Assembly: GCA_965200825.1 (NCBI GenBank)
Contig: OZ241385.1
Location: 744,001-808,000, forward strand
Source: Bin80 sp026709335
GTDB taxonomy: Bacteria; Bacteroidota; Rhodothermia; Rhodothermales; Bin80
Reading direction: 5' to 3'
Length of the DNA stretch: 64,000 bases
Position numbers and translations under genes: made by a program. The notes beneath the pieces are model-generated. The model was not told where the DNA came from and ran no database searches. It saw only the letters and a list, made by a program, of their open reading frames with translations. Every line of letters starts with the position of its first letter. The first letter of the stretch is position 1. Shown here piece by piece: positions 9,392 to 17,826 of this stretch.

Positions 9392-12301
9392 ATGAAAAAC
9401 TTCGTTACTTCCATTTTACTAATATTTGGGGTGCTATTTACACCAGTTGTTGCGGCTCAAGTCGATGTAACTGGGACGGTTTCAGACGCTGATACTGGTG
9501 CACCCATTCCTGGCGTCCAAGTTGTAATCAAAGGTACTTCAACCGGTACAACTACTGATGCAGCCGGTATGTATTCAATCTCGATGCCTGGATTCGGGAA
9601 TACCTTGGCATTCCGCTTCGTGGGATATGTCCCGCAGGAAGTTGTGGTTGTAGAGGGAATGAACCAGGTAGATATACAACTTTCTGAAAGTATTTTGGAA
9701 CTGGATGATGTTGTCGTTGTGGGGTCGCGCCGTTTGCCTCGTTTGGCAACTGAATCTGCCGTTCCTGTGGATGTTTTTGGCCCCAGAGATTTGGCGGCTC
9801 AGAGTAGCACAGATCTCGACGACATTCTGCGTACACAAATTCCTTCGTATAATGTACAGCGTCACGGAATAGATGATGAGGCTACCTTGGTCAGGCCAAT
9901 CACTTTACGTGGCCTTTCTCCGGACAATGTTGTGGTATTGGTCAATGGTAAGAGGCGTCACCGTTCGGCATCAATAGCTCTATTGGGAAGTTCTCTGAAT
10001 ACGGGTTCTCAGGGTGCCGATATGAATATGATTCCAAGCATTGCACTGAAGCAGGTTGAAGTTCTCCGGGATGGAGCAACGGCTCAGTATGGGGCAGATG
10101 CAGTCGCTGGTGTATTTAACATGCAGCTTCGAGACAATAATCAAGGTTTGCACATTCGAGTGCAAGGTAGCCAGTATGGAAGTGGAGATAAAGCAGTTTT
10201 GCGCGGTGTGGATGCTTCTGGTGGGAGATTACAAGAGCATGCTCTTTCAGGGTCAGGGGGGAATTTTATGGCAGCTGCGAATCTCGGACTCCCCCTTACA
10301 TCGCGTGGGTTTGTAAACCTAAGTTTAGAGTACCGAGATGCACAACCCACAATTCGAAGTGGTCTTCGTCGTGATGAAACACTACTGCTTGAGAGAGGGT
10401 ATCCGGTGAATGAACCTGCACAGATTTGGGGTAGCCCGCACGTAAGTAATTCGGTTATCGGGTTCTTGAACGCTGGCATTGATGTCGGCTCAAATGCACA
10501 TGTTTATGCATTCGGGGGATATGGACAACGCACTTCAGAGGGTGGATTTTATTATCGCGCTCCCGGTACAGGTAGTGCCAGAGGATCTGTGTTTAGATTA
10601 GGGAGTGGGGCCAATGCAGTAAGAGCTGTCGCTGATTTGAATGACTCAGATGACGTAGATTGCAAGAGCGTAGTTCCCGGCTTGGATTCGGATTTTGCGA
10701 CTGTCAGCAATTTTATTTCACAATACAAAGGCCGGTGTTTCCTCTTTAATGAATTATTCCCCGGTGGTTTCACACCTCGTTTTGGTGCTGATATTTACGA
10801 CTTGAGTGTAACGACAGGTGTTCGCGGGGGAGCAGATGACGGGTTCCGTTGGGATCTGAGTTTTTCATATGGAAACAGTGATATAGATTATTTCATCTAT
10901 AACACGATTAATGCATCCATGGGACCGGATACTCCGACATCGTTCAAACCACGTGGCTACGAGCAGGAGGAAATGACAATTGCAGCAGCTGGCTCAATAC
11001 CGGTTGGTGTGAGCGCTTTCTCTTCGCCTCTTAATGTCGCTTTCGGACTTGAGTGGCATACAGAAGAGTTCACTACAGAGGGTGGAGATCCCGATTCCTA
11101 CCGTGTTGGCCAGTATGGGTCTCAGGGTTTTAGTGTTGGATCTAACGGGTATCAGGGCTTGAATCCAAGATTTGCCGATTCATGGCAGCGCCCCAATGTA
11201 TCCGCTTATGTTGATTTGGAAACTGATGTGACGCTTCGCTGGACATTAGGTTTAGCAGCCAGATATGAGAATTATTACAATGACTTCGGATCGACATTGA
11301 CAGGGAAAGTCGCAGGCTTGTATCATGCGACTGATCGCATCCGTTTCCGTGCTACGGCATCTACAGGATTCAGAGCACCCACGCCTGGTCAGGCAAATCT
11401 TTGGGCGTTGCAGACTGCCTTGTCTGGAGAGGGAGATCAACTGGTAGAAACGGGGCAGCTTCCGCCAACTCATCCGATTTCTTCTGCTCTCGGTGGCAAA
11501 GAACTTACCGAGGAGACAGCTCAAAGTTTATCCTTGGGTACGATTTGGGACCTCTCGCCCAATCTGACAATGACACTGGATTACTTTAATATCTCATTGG
11601 AGGATAGAATTTCTCTTACTGGAAATATTGCGATTACAGAGGAGATTCAGGATATCATGGATGAAGCAAACTTATTGGGTGGTGTAGAAAACCTACAGGA
11701 AGTGAAGTTCTTCTCCAATGATTTCGATACCCGTACTCAAGGACTTGATCTTCTCTTGGCCTATGACTATGAGGATGAGAACGGAAATGCTACTCAGGCT
11801 ACATTTGCCTGGAATTGGACCGTTACTAAACTGACTGCTTTCTCTGCGCCTCGGGAAATCTCGACTTTTCTTGATCGACAGCTAACTACTCCGTTTAGAC
11901 TTGCTCTCCTTACACCGCGGAGGCAACTTGAAACGGAAGATCTCAACCCACACCATCGAGTTGTGATGATGGGGCGTCATGTGCGTGGACCAATCAGTGG
12001 TATGTTACGACTCCATTACTATGATGGATGGTTTGCCTGCCGTAATAATAGTAACTCGTGCGAAAACAGCACTGGTAGCCTTTTGGACGAATTTGATTCT
12101 GCGGTCATTGTAGATGCCGAGATAGGTTATCGTTTGTTTAATGACTATCGTTTCTCCTTCGGTGTAGACAATTTATTTGACACATACCCGGATGCATTTT
12201 CGGATGAGACTTTGAGTCAGGGCAATATTCGCCCAGAGAGTACCCCATGGGATTACAATGGGCGTTCCTTTGTTCTTCGTCTGGTCGTAGATCTCTTCTA
12301 G
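9392..12301 (+). CDS. TonB-dependent outer-membrane receptor with carboxypeptidase-D-like N-terminal domain
   Basis: A 969-aa outer-membrane transporter. I start at ATG 9392, where MKNFVTSILLIFGVLFTPVV then AAQ forms a signal peptide; upstream in-frame codons do not. A CarboxypepD_reg-like domain follows (about 24-110, with GAPIPGVQVVIKGTSTGTTT), then the plug (about 125-260, with LVNGKRRHRSA and VEVLRDGATAQYGADAVAGV), then a long beta-barrel ending in an aromatic residue (VVDLF). Such receptors import siderophores, cobalamin, glycans or peptides using TonB energy. The ligand is unknown. A SusD partner is not present next door. The sigma/FecR pair downstream may control it, but a terminator and 600 bases separate them. 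Confidence 0.92.
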   Translation: MKNFVTSILLIFGVLFTPVVAAQVDVTGTVSDADTGAPIPGVQVVIKGTSTGTTTDAAGMYSISMPGFGNTLAFRFVGYVPQEVVVVEGMNQVDIQLSESILELDDVVVVGSRRLPRLATESAVPVDVFGPRDLAAQSSTDLDDILRTQIPSYNVQRHGIDDEATLVRPITLRGLSPDNVVVLVNGKRRHRSASIALLGSSLNTGSQGADMNMIPSIALKQVEVLRDGATAQYGADAVAGVFNMQLRDNNQGLHIRVQGSQYGSGDKAVLRGVDASGGRLQEHALSGSGGNFMAAANLGLPLTSRGFVNLSLEYRDAQPTIRSGLRRDETLLLERGYPVNEPAQIWGSPHVSNSVIGFLNAGIDVGSNAHVYAFGGYGQRTSEGGFYYRAPGTGSARGSVFRLGSGANAVRAVADLNDSDDVDCKSVVPGLDSDFATVSNFISQYKGRCFLFNELFPGGFTPRFGADIYDLSVTTGVRGGADDGFRWDLSFSYGNSDIDYFIYNTINASMGPDTPTSFKPRGYEQEEMTIAAAGSIPVGVSAFSSPLNVAFGLEWHTEEFTTEGGDPDSYRVGQYGSQGFSVGSNGYQGLNPRFADSWQRPNVSAYVDLETDVTLRWTLGLAARYENYYNDFGSTLTGKVAGLYHATDRIRFRATASTGFRAPTPGQANLWALQTALSGEGDQLVETGQLPPTHPISSALGGKELTEETAQSLSLGTIWDLSPNLTMTLDYFNISLEDRISLTGNIAITEEIQDIMDEANLLGGVENLQEVKFFSNDFDTRTQGLDLLLAYDYEDENGNATQATFAWNWTVTKLTAFSAPREISTFLDRQLTTPFRLALLTPRRQLETEDLNPHHRVVMMGRHVRGPISGMLRLHYYDGWFACRNNSNSCENSTGSLLDEFDSAVIVDAEIGYRLFNDYRFSFGVDNLFDTYPDAFSDETLSQGNIRPESTPWDYNGRSFVLRLVVDLF

Positions 12302-12325
12302 CGAAAGTCTCGAACAATTTTTCCT

Positions 12326-12362
12326 AACAGCAAAGCCCCGGAAATCCGGGGCTTTGCTGTTT
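12326..12362 (+). terminator. Strong intrinsic terminator after the TonB-dependent receptor gene
   Basis: Perfect 16-bp stem (AACAGCAAAGCCCCGG at 12326-12341, complement at 12346-12361) with a 4-base loop, 25 bases after the receptor stop. The U-tract is short, but the stem is very stable and A/T-flanked on both sides, so it may work in both directions. Confidence 0.85.
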
Positions 12363-12968
12363 ATAGGCTATCCATGTAATTAGCCAGATGGTGTGAGCAC
12401 TAATTATGAATAGTCAAATGTATGTCAAGCCATCCCTGTTTGATTCCACGGACATTGTTCAATTCAACTTTTTAACGTGTTCTAAAAAATTTTTACCCTT
12501 ACAACTAGGGGGTGTCTTTGAGTGTGGATCCATGTACCAAGTACTTGCCGAAGAGCACTGTGGAAAGCTACTATGAATATGCCCACGACACTTGGAATAT
12601 CATGGAGTTCGTCCATTAGATATAGATGATACCGAATGGAATTTATCAATGATGTGTTGTCATCCTTGTGCCATACTTGGATTTTTGGATCGATCTAGAT
12701 CAATTAATAGGTGAACGCTACAAAATGTCTTTCGTGATGTATAATACGGATGAATGTAGAGCTTTAGAGGTTCTTGCAGCACCTTTGGTTTCAACAAAAA
12801 AAGACCTTCCTCAGATGCTTTCAGAGTAGTGTTTATGCCCAATTTCGGAGGTTTTGCAAGAGGTTCTTTAGCCAAGTGATATATTCCAAGGAGAAATGAA
12901 ACCAAGTAAATGTCTGAGCAGGTGCAAAGCAGGTTTTGTTCTATGGATAGACACTATGTTGCAAGGCT
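12363..12968. other. Intergenic region carrying a MITE-like relic, otherwise no supported gene
   Basis: About 600 bp between the receptor terminator and the sigma factor. It contains the 100-bp MITE-like element at 12767-12866. A frame ending near 12619 reads like protein (KYLPKSTVESYYEYAH) but has only about 35 codons and no start, so at most it is a gene scrap. Promoter signals for the sigma gene are probably in 12870-12968, but none is clear enough to name. Confidence 0.4.
12767..12866. mobile_element. MITE-like 100-bp element with ends of the IS5/IS1182-type IS
   Basis: The left end GAGGTTCTTGCAGCACC (12767 on) and right end (12846-12866, reverse complement GAACCTCTTGCAAAACC) are imperfect copies of the 21-bp ends of the IS at 7486-9113. 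TTTA stands directly outside both ends (12763-12766 and 12867-12870), a 4-bp target duplication like that of the full IS. The interior has no coding capacity. The element is best explained as a non-autonomous derivative moved by that transposase family. Confidence 0.8.
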
Positions 12969-13490
12969 ATGAGTAGATTTGATCCGAGTATTGTAGAGCG
13001 TGCTCAGCAGGGCGATGAATCTGCCATGAATTTACTTTTACGGCGATTAACAGGCGTCTATAAGAATTATTTTCGTGCAAAAGTTGGAAATCAGGCGATT
13101 GTAGATGACTTGGTACAGTGTTCATTACTACGAGTCCACAGCGGATTGAATGTATTAAGACAGCCGGAGAAGTTCAAATCATTTGCTATGAAGGCCGCCT
13201 TGTTTGAATTGCATGATTATTATCGAGGGCGCCACTCTCCGAAAGAGAAAACTTATGATCCAGAAATGCTCCCCGAAGCATCTGATTCAAGCAGTCAGTG
13301 GTCTGGAAGTACCTTTGACGTTCAAAGAGCTCTTGAAACTCTGACGCCACATGCAAGGCGCATACTAGAACTCCGGGAACATGGGTACAAATATAAAGAG
13401 ATTGCCCAAATTTTAGATACCACGGAAACGGCCGTTAAGATGCAGGTCAAACGAGGATTTGAAAAAATGAAATCCATTTTTACGGATTAA
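12969..13490 (+). CDS. ECF-type RNA polymerase sigma factor
   Basis: A 173-aa sigma-70 family protein. Region 2 (about residues 10-85) includes QGDESAMNLLLRRLTG and DDLVQCSLLRVHSGL. Region 4 (about 115-170) includes LTPHARRILELREHGYKYKE and a helix-turn-helix, IAQILDTTETAVKMQVKRGF. It directs RNA polymerase to a small regulon and is normally held inactive by the anti-sigma factor encoded next. The FecR-like gene follows 47 bases later on the same strand. The TonB-dependent receptor lies upstream rather than in the usual downstream place, so its regulon target is uncertain. Confidence 0.88.
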   Translation: MSRFDPSIVERAQQGDESAMNLLLRRLTGVYKNYFRAKVGNQAIVDDLVQCSLLRVHSGLNVLRQPEKFKSFAMKAALFELHDYYRGRHSPKEKTYDPEMLPEASDSSSQWSGSTFDVQRALETLTPHARRILELREHGYKYKEIAQILDTTETAVKMQVKRGFEKMKSIFTD

Positions 13491-13537
13491 TCGAGTTACC
13501 TCTTGATGTTTTCCAGCGTCTTATAGTGTAAGTTCTA

Positions 13538-14647
13538 ATGCAGATGAATTCGCTCGATATCTTGAATAAAGTTCTTTGCGACGAAGAACTCACATCTGAA
13601 GAGCGTCAGGCCTTCATCCAGATTTTGAAGTCAAATCCTGAGATAGCCAATTCTTTTGCTGGTTGGGAGGAGGCTCGTGCATATCTACGAAGCCGTATAC
13701 CAGACTCACGAGATCTTGTCCTTTATTCACTGGTTACCAAAGGACATGTGGAGGATTTAAGCGACGAAGAGGCATCGGAAGTGAGCGGAAAATGGAAGAG
13801 CCTTGACTCAGTTGTTGAGGCACATCCCGGTTTCTCTGAGGTTACTTCTCAAATTAATCAAGATCGCGAGGATTTTCTTGCTTGTTGGGAAGAGGAAGCA
13901 GGGTTGTCGATTATACGATTTCCCTCGTGGTCATACAGGATGGCGGCAGTATTTGCTGTGTTATCAGTTTGTATTCTGCTTGTAATCTTTCTACTCAATC
14001 AGAGAGACCGAGCACTTCAAGTTGCAGTTGCAACCCCCGGTGATTATGAACGAGTCCTGCTTCCAGATAGCTCTGTTGCACACCTTAGTGGGCCCGCAAC
14101 GCTCCGATTTGATGAAGAGAATTTTGGGCGCGCTGTTGAGTTAACAGGTGAAGCTTTTTTTGATGTTACACATGGCCAGGATCAGTTCACTGTTCAAACC
14201 GGAGAGGCCGTTACGCGAGTTCTTGGAACCCGATTCGGTGTTAGATCACTTAACAATATTACACAAGTAGTCCTCGAAAGTGGTCGGGTTCAAGTGGCCT
14301 CAATAGCCGAAAATTCTCAAAGTGTCCAGCTCTTGCCTGGACAGATGACTAAAATCCCACAAGGATCTGTTGCGCCTACTCCTCCTGTAGCAGTGGATAT
14401 TGAGGAAGAATTACAGTGGACAGGTTTTTTGTTTTTCCAAAATACATCAATTCGGAAGGCAGCAGTGCTTATTTCGTCAATCCGTAATGTTCGTGTTGAA
14501 TTTGAGCATTCTCTGATCAATGAAACCGTAACCGGCACTTTTTCTCCAGATACTGCAATCGAGGAGGTTATGGATGCACTCGCCTTGGCACTTGGCGCCG
14601 AAGTCACTAAAGACGGAAATACGTTCCGCATCTCTGCATCTCCATAA
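13538..14647 (+). CDS. FecR-family anti-sigma factor
   Basis: A 369-aa single-pass inner-membrane protein. The cytoplasmic N-terminal part (about 1-130) should bind the sigma factor. One membrane helix follows (about 131-150, MAAVFAVLSVCILLVIFLLN). The periplasmic FecR domain covers about 160-260 (PGDYERVLLPDSSVAHLSGP, RVLGTRFGVRS). A C-terminal STN/DUF4974-like domain (about 300-365, ALALALGAEVTKDGNTFRIS) resembles the signalling domain that contacts TonB-dependent receptors. This is the standard layout for cell-surface signalling. It is paired with the sigma factor at 12969-13490. Confidence 0.88.
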   Translation: MQMNSLDILNKVLCDEELTSEERQAFIQILKSNPEIANSFAGWEEARAYLRSRIPDSRDLVLYSLVTKGHVEDLSDEEASEVSGKWKSLDSVVEAHPGFSEVTSQINQDREDFLACWEEEAGLSIIRFPSWSYRMAAVFAVLSVCILLVIFLLNQRDRALQVAVATPGDYERVLLPDSSVAHLSGPATLRFDEENFGRAVELTGEAFFDVTHGQDQFTVQTGEAVTRVLGTRFGVRSLNNITQVVLESGRVQVASIAENSQSVQLLPGQMTKIPQGSVAPTPPVAVDIEEELQWTGFLFFQNTSIRKAAVLISSIRNVRVEFEHSLINETVTGTFSPDTAIEEVMDALALALGAEVTKDGNTFRISASP

Positions 14648-14670
14648 TATTCATCTCCGACTTTTACAGA

Positions 14671-14853
14671 TTGCAAGAGTGCATTTTGTGGGGGTTAATC
14701 GGTCGTTCGATTGATCGTAATTGTGCGATTCGAAGAGCAATTTTCGATATGCCTCAGGTAAATGTGATTCAAGATGTTAATATCTTGGATTGCATTGAAT
14801 GGGGATTGCTTTCTGAAATTTTGCCTAAATCATGGGCTGAAATAGATTCGTAA
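14671..14853 (+). pseudogene. 3' remnant of a gene paralogous to the truncated gene at 15171
   Basis: No gene is recognised. From about 14707 the frame encodes NCAIRRAIFDMPQV, closely matching ACAVRRAIRDIPKV at the point where the gene at 15171 is cut by ISL3. The first 36 bases of this frame (MQECILWGLIGR) have no counterpart, so this looks like the last third of a second family copy whose 5' part is gone. It then shows what the missing tail of the other copy may have looked like (VIQDVNILDCIEWGLLSEIL). The function is unknown. Confidence 0.4.
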
Positions 14854-14877
14854 AACCAGAATAGTTCACTAAGTATC

Positions 14878-15171
14878 ATGGTGTATTTGTATTCATGGGA
14901 AGATTCTGGAGAAAAAATGATTGCATTTGGTGAAGATCCTCTTCTTGCATTGTGTTATATTGTTCGAGAAGGTTATCGAATTTCGACTTCGTATGTTTTA
15001 GGTAATTTGATTCGATTCAATGCAGTGAATATGTCTGTGTTTGAAACTGAAATTGAACTTAGAGATGAAGAGATCGAACGAAAATTTGGACCAATTCTAA
15101 ATTCTGATGAAGTTCAAAAAGTAAATGATGGAATGAGTGTCGAAAAGATTTTAGAGTTAAGAAGTTTGTGA
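14878..15171 (+). CDS. Small protein of unknown function, first gene of a two-gene cassette
   Basis: A 97-aa acidic protein starting MVYLYSWEDSGEKMIAFGED. No family is recognised. Codon-like composition is good, and the gene ends in the overlap TGATG, so its stop (15169-15171) shares a base with the ATG of the next gene at 15171, which implies translational coupling. The region is AT-rich compared with the core genes. The layout (small soluble acidic protein coupled to a second small protein, with a broken paralog just upstream) resembles immunity or accessory-gene cassettes, but this is only an inference. Confidence 0.5.
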   Translation: MVYLYSWEDSGEKMIAFGEDPLLALCYIVREGYRISTSYVLGNLIRFNAVNMSVFETEIELRDEEIERKFGPILNSDEVQKVNDGMSVEKILELRSL

Positions 15172-15527
15172 TGTCTGTTTGTTCTTTGGATATCGGATTT
15201 GATCAAAAAATAGATGGAATCCGGTATCGTGTAGATCAGGTATTGTGGGCTTCATTATCATCTGGAGACCCTCTGATCTGGGAATCTGAAAAATTTCCTG
15301 AACCAGACCACGTTCCTTGGGAGATATGGTTAAAGATGATTTTGGAGATTCGACGATATTTAAATCAAGCGTTTCCTGCTCTTGTAGAAAAATATAAATT
15401 TGGTGCACACGGAATTACAAGAGATGATATAGGTGGATTTCAATTAGTAGATGATGCTTGTGCAGTTCGTCGTGCAATCCGAGATATTCCTAAGGTTCTA
15501 CTGGGCTTTGTGTGGTTTGAGATCTAG
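15171..15527 (+). pseudogene. Small protein of unknown function, 3' end replaced by ISL3 insertion
   Basis: Starts MSVCSLDIGFDQKIDGIRYR and runs 118 codons, but the native sequence stops at 15493. From 15494 the frame reads into the ISL3 terminal repeat and ends artificially at 15527. The last native residues ACAVRRAIRDIPKV match the fragment at 14707, which suggests about 35 residues have been lost. WEIWLKMILEIRRYLNQAFP looks like an amphipathic helix. No family is recognised. The missing 3' part is not found on the other side of the ISL3. Confidence 0.55.
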
Positions 15528-16781
15528 ACCTCCGCAGAAGAAGAGAATTGCGACTCTGAAGTTTTCAAACCTTCTGTATCCTCTTCCGATGGTTTTGATC
15601 TCTTGAATTTTCCCATTCATACGTTCAGCGATCGCATTGGATTGTGGATGGCAAAGCGCGTTACAGACTCCCTCATAATGTTCTCTGAACATCTCTGCAA
15701 TCTTGATGACTTCTTTCACCCCTGCGGTTTCCACGCTTTTGATCCAGAGATCAAAATCTTTCTTTGCTTCGGCGAAAGAGGTGCTGTTAAAGAGGGCTTT
15801 GAAGTCTTCTCGCAATCGCCAGGCTACACTGACTTCCAGGTTGGCTTCCTGGATGATCTTGAAGATCTCTTCCTGCGTTTTGGTGCGATTCTTCTCGTTC
15901 TTCAACAGTGCAAATCGGCTCCCCTTCAATTCTTCCGGATGGGTTTTCACTTCACGCTGGCGAACCTTGTTCAGCGCTGTATTGAGATACTGGATCAAAT
16001 GAAACCGGTCGTGGATCAGGGCCGCCTCGGGAAAAACGGTTTTGACCGCTCCAATGAAGGCTTTCCACATATCGATGGAGACCGTCTCTACTTTCTCTTT
16101 TAGGTCTTCAAAAATGCGCTCTAAGAGTGCGATCGTGCCTTTTTTCGTCCGCCCTTCCCCGACATCAAGCACCACACCACGGGTCGAATCACAAACGATC
16201 GTTGCATAGACATGCCCGCGCCGGAGGGCTTTCTCATCCACGCTCACATGAGCGACTGCTTCCAGCTTCCTTCGCTTCATTCCGCGCTCAACCCCCCGGT
16301 GCATGAACGCATGAACCTGATCAAATGAGCAGCGGATCAACCCGGCCGTTTTGGTCTGATTCTTGTTCACCCGCAGGATCTCTATCGCCCAGCTCTCAAA
16401 CGAATGCGTCGCATGACTTGATGGATCCGTCCAGGGAATCTCCATCGTTTTGATCCCCGCAGAAGACTTCACGCGTGGAAGTCTGCAATGAATATAACAA
16501 ACGCTCTGAAACCAGTCCAAGTGACGCCATACGCGCTCCCTGCGACGGTCATAAAATACTCCGGGTTCTCCCGTCTCTGGACAGATCAGGTTCTGCCCCG
16601 AATGCGAAAGATAAACATCAATTCGTCGCTCCTTCGGGTTAAAGGTGACCTCGTCAACTTGCCACTCGGAGTCAAGTCCTAACGAGTCCCGCATCACCGC
16701 ATTCATAAATTCCTTTGTCATGAAATTTCTATATTTGATTCAGCTTGAATTTAATCATTTCATACAAAACCCTACAGAACC
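15494..16781 (-). mobile_element. ISL3-family insertion sequence
   Basis: A 1288-bp element with imperfect inverted ends of about 24 bp: left GGTTCTACTGGGCTTTGTGT at 15494, right (reverse complement) GGTTCTGTAGGGTTTTGTAT ending at 16781. The transposase gene fills it nearly end to end, its stop falling four bases from the left end. ISL3 elements normally make 8-bp direct repeats, but the bases outside the two ends (ATTCCTAA and ATCGAGAT) do not match. Both flanking genes are broken and unrelated, so the locus is probably a recombination or deletion product rather than a simple insertion. Confidence 0.85.
15498..16721 (-). CDS. ISL3-family transposase
   Basis: A 407-aa DDE transposase with an intact frame. 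The core carries SVDEKALRRGHVYATIV (first Asp), SIDMWKAFIGAVKTVFPEA and LIHDRFHLIQYLNTALNKVR (second Asp region), and NAIAERMNGKIQEIKTIGRG (Glu), the usual pattern of the ISL3 (DDE_Tnp_ISL3) family. The N-terminal part is shorter in cysteine motifs than many relatives: only one zinc-finger-like Cys pair region (NLICPETGEPG) is seen. The ATG at 16721 follows the right end by about 60 bases. Confidence 0.93.
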   Translation of the reverse strand: MTKEFMNAVMRDSLGLDSEWQVDEVTFNPKERRIDVYLSHSGQNLICPETGEPGVFYDRRRERVWRHLDWFQSVCYIHCRLPRVKSSAGIKTMEIPWTDPSSHATHSFESWAIEILRVNKNQTKTAGLIRCSFDQVHAFMHRGVERGMKRRKLEAVAHVSVDEKALRRGHVYATIVCDSTRGVVLDVGEGRTKKGTIALLERIFEDLKEKVETVSIDMWKAFIGAVKTVFPEAALIHDRFHLIQYLNTALNKVRQREVKTHPEELKGSRFALLKNEKNRTKTQEEIFKIIQEANLEVSVAWRLREDFKALFNSTSFAEAKKDFDLWIKSVETAGVKEVIKIAEMFREHYEGVCNALCHPQSNAIAERMNGKIQEIKTIGRGYRRFENFRVAILFFCGGLDLKPHKAQ

Positions 16782-17291
16782 ATCGAGATTTTTGAGGATC
16801 GCTTGGAAGTGACAAACCCTGGTTCGCCTTTGGTAGATTCAAAGCATTTTATAAATGCCACTCCTCAATCGCGCAATAAAACTCTAGCATCGCTTTTTCG
16901 TAGGCTTGGAATTTGCGAAGAGCTTGGCAGGGGATGGGATAAGATTGTGTCTGAGATTGAAATGAGACACTTACCGGCTCCGCGAATCCAAGTGCATGAG
17001 GATGATACACGTGTTATACTTTATGCCGCTAGGCCGCTATCCGAAATGAATTCCAGAGATCGTATAAGAGCAATTTACCTGCACGCATGTTTTCAGTATG
17101 CCGGTGGGAAAGGTATAACCAATACGACTGTTCGAAAGCGGTTTGGAATGAATCGTTCAAATATTGCGAAGGTGTCAAGAATGTTGACAGAGGCGCTTAC
17201 TGCTGGCGAGATTGTGCCTGTGGACCCAGACTCAAGTCGGAAATTCATGCAGTATTATCCGTACTGGGTACATGCGGATGAGAGTTTATAA
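16782..17291 (+). pseudogene. 3' fragment of an AlbA_2/Schlafen-type ATP-binding protein, cut by ISL3
   Basis: The reading frame is open from the exact ISL3 boundary and begins IEIFEDRLEVTNPGSPLVDS, which is the interior of a COG2865-type GHKL (HATPase_c_4) domain, so the 5' part is missing. LASLFRRLGICEELGRGWDK is the glycine-rich ATP-lid signature. A C-terminal winged-helix region follows (about residues 115-150, TTVRKRFGMNRSNIAKVSRM). Full-length relatives have an N-terminal AlbA_2 nucleic-acid-binding domain and often occur in defence or accessory islands. A TTG at 16803 exists but starting there would leave a partial domain. Confidence 0.75.
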
Positions 17292-17619
17292 CGCATAATT
17301 TATAGGTTGCCTCACCAATACGAGTGAATGTGTTGATTCTTGACGGGATATGAAAGATGAGTTGTCAGAGAGACCTTGTTTTTACACGTATTATGATTGA
17401 ATTTTCAGGTGAAAAAAAAACTTCTTGCGTTCCATGAATCGGGCATCTTCATGTGCGGATAGTTTTATTTGCTCGTTATTTTCATTATAGGGGCAAAGTA
17501 GTGTTCGTTCAAATATGAATTCTACTCTTGGATGTTCTTATGGTAGCTGTTGTGATGTCATCAGATGTCATTGCTCATTTCGGCAATTTAAGGTAGAGAT
17601 ATTCACAAAATCAGATACC
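17292..17619. other. Intergenic region, nothing recognised
   Basis: About 330 AT-rich bases between the truncated ATP-binding gene and hipB on the opposite strand. No open frame with start and ribosome binding site, no repeat and no clear terminator was seen. Confidence 0.4.
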
Positions 17620-17826
17620 CTATTTTTCCAGTAATCCCAGAACATCAAGGATTTTTATGGCACTTGAAAGCTGGATATCCTGTTCCTGGCGCTCAAAGCG
17701 AGAAACCGTCGGTTGACTTAATCCAACTATAGCGGCCAAACGATGCTGAGAGATCTTTTGTTCTTTGCGCCGCTTTATCGCTTCTTTGACAAGTAAGTCC
17801 CAATTGAGTCGAATATTCCGTTCCAT
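17620..17826 (-). CDS. hipB: HipB-like antitoxin, XRE-family DNA-binding protein
   Basis: A 68-aa protein from ATG 17826. It is almost entirely a Cro/C1-type helix-turn-helix: RRKEQKISQHRLAAIVGLSQ then PTVSRFERQEQD. HipB proteins repress their own operon and bind the HipA kinase. Its first 134 bases overlap the 3' end of hipA in another frame. The order (kinase gene first, antitoxin gene second) is the reverse of E. coli hipBA. The C-terminus (KILDVLGLLEK) is short, with no extra tail. Confidence 0.82.
   Translation of the reverse strand: MERNIRLNWDLLVKEAIKRRKEQKISQHRLAAIVGLSQPTVSRFERQEQDIQLSSAIKILDVLGLLEK

Noticed and set aside
15603..16103. Plus-strand open frame within ISL3
   Set aside because: It is the antisense shadow of the well-supported ISL3 transposase.
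15479..16791. Target-site duplication CGAGATAT/CGAGATTT around ISL3
   Set aside because: The similar octamers are not directly adjacent to the element ends (6 and 2 bases away) and differ at one base; flanking genes are also unrelated.
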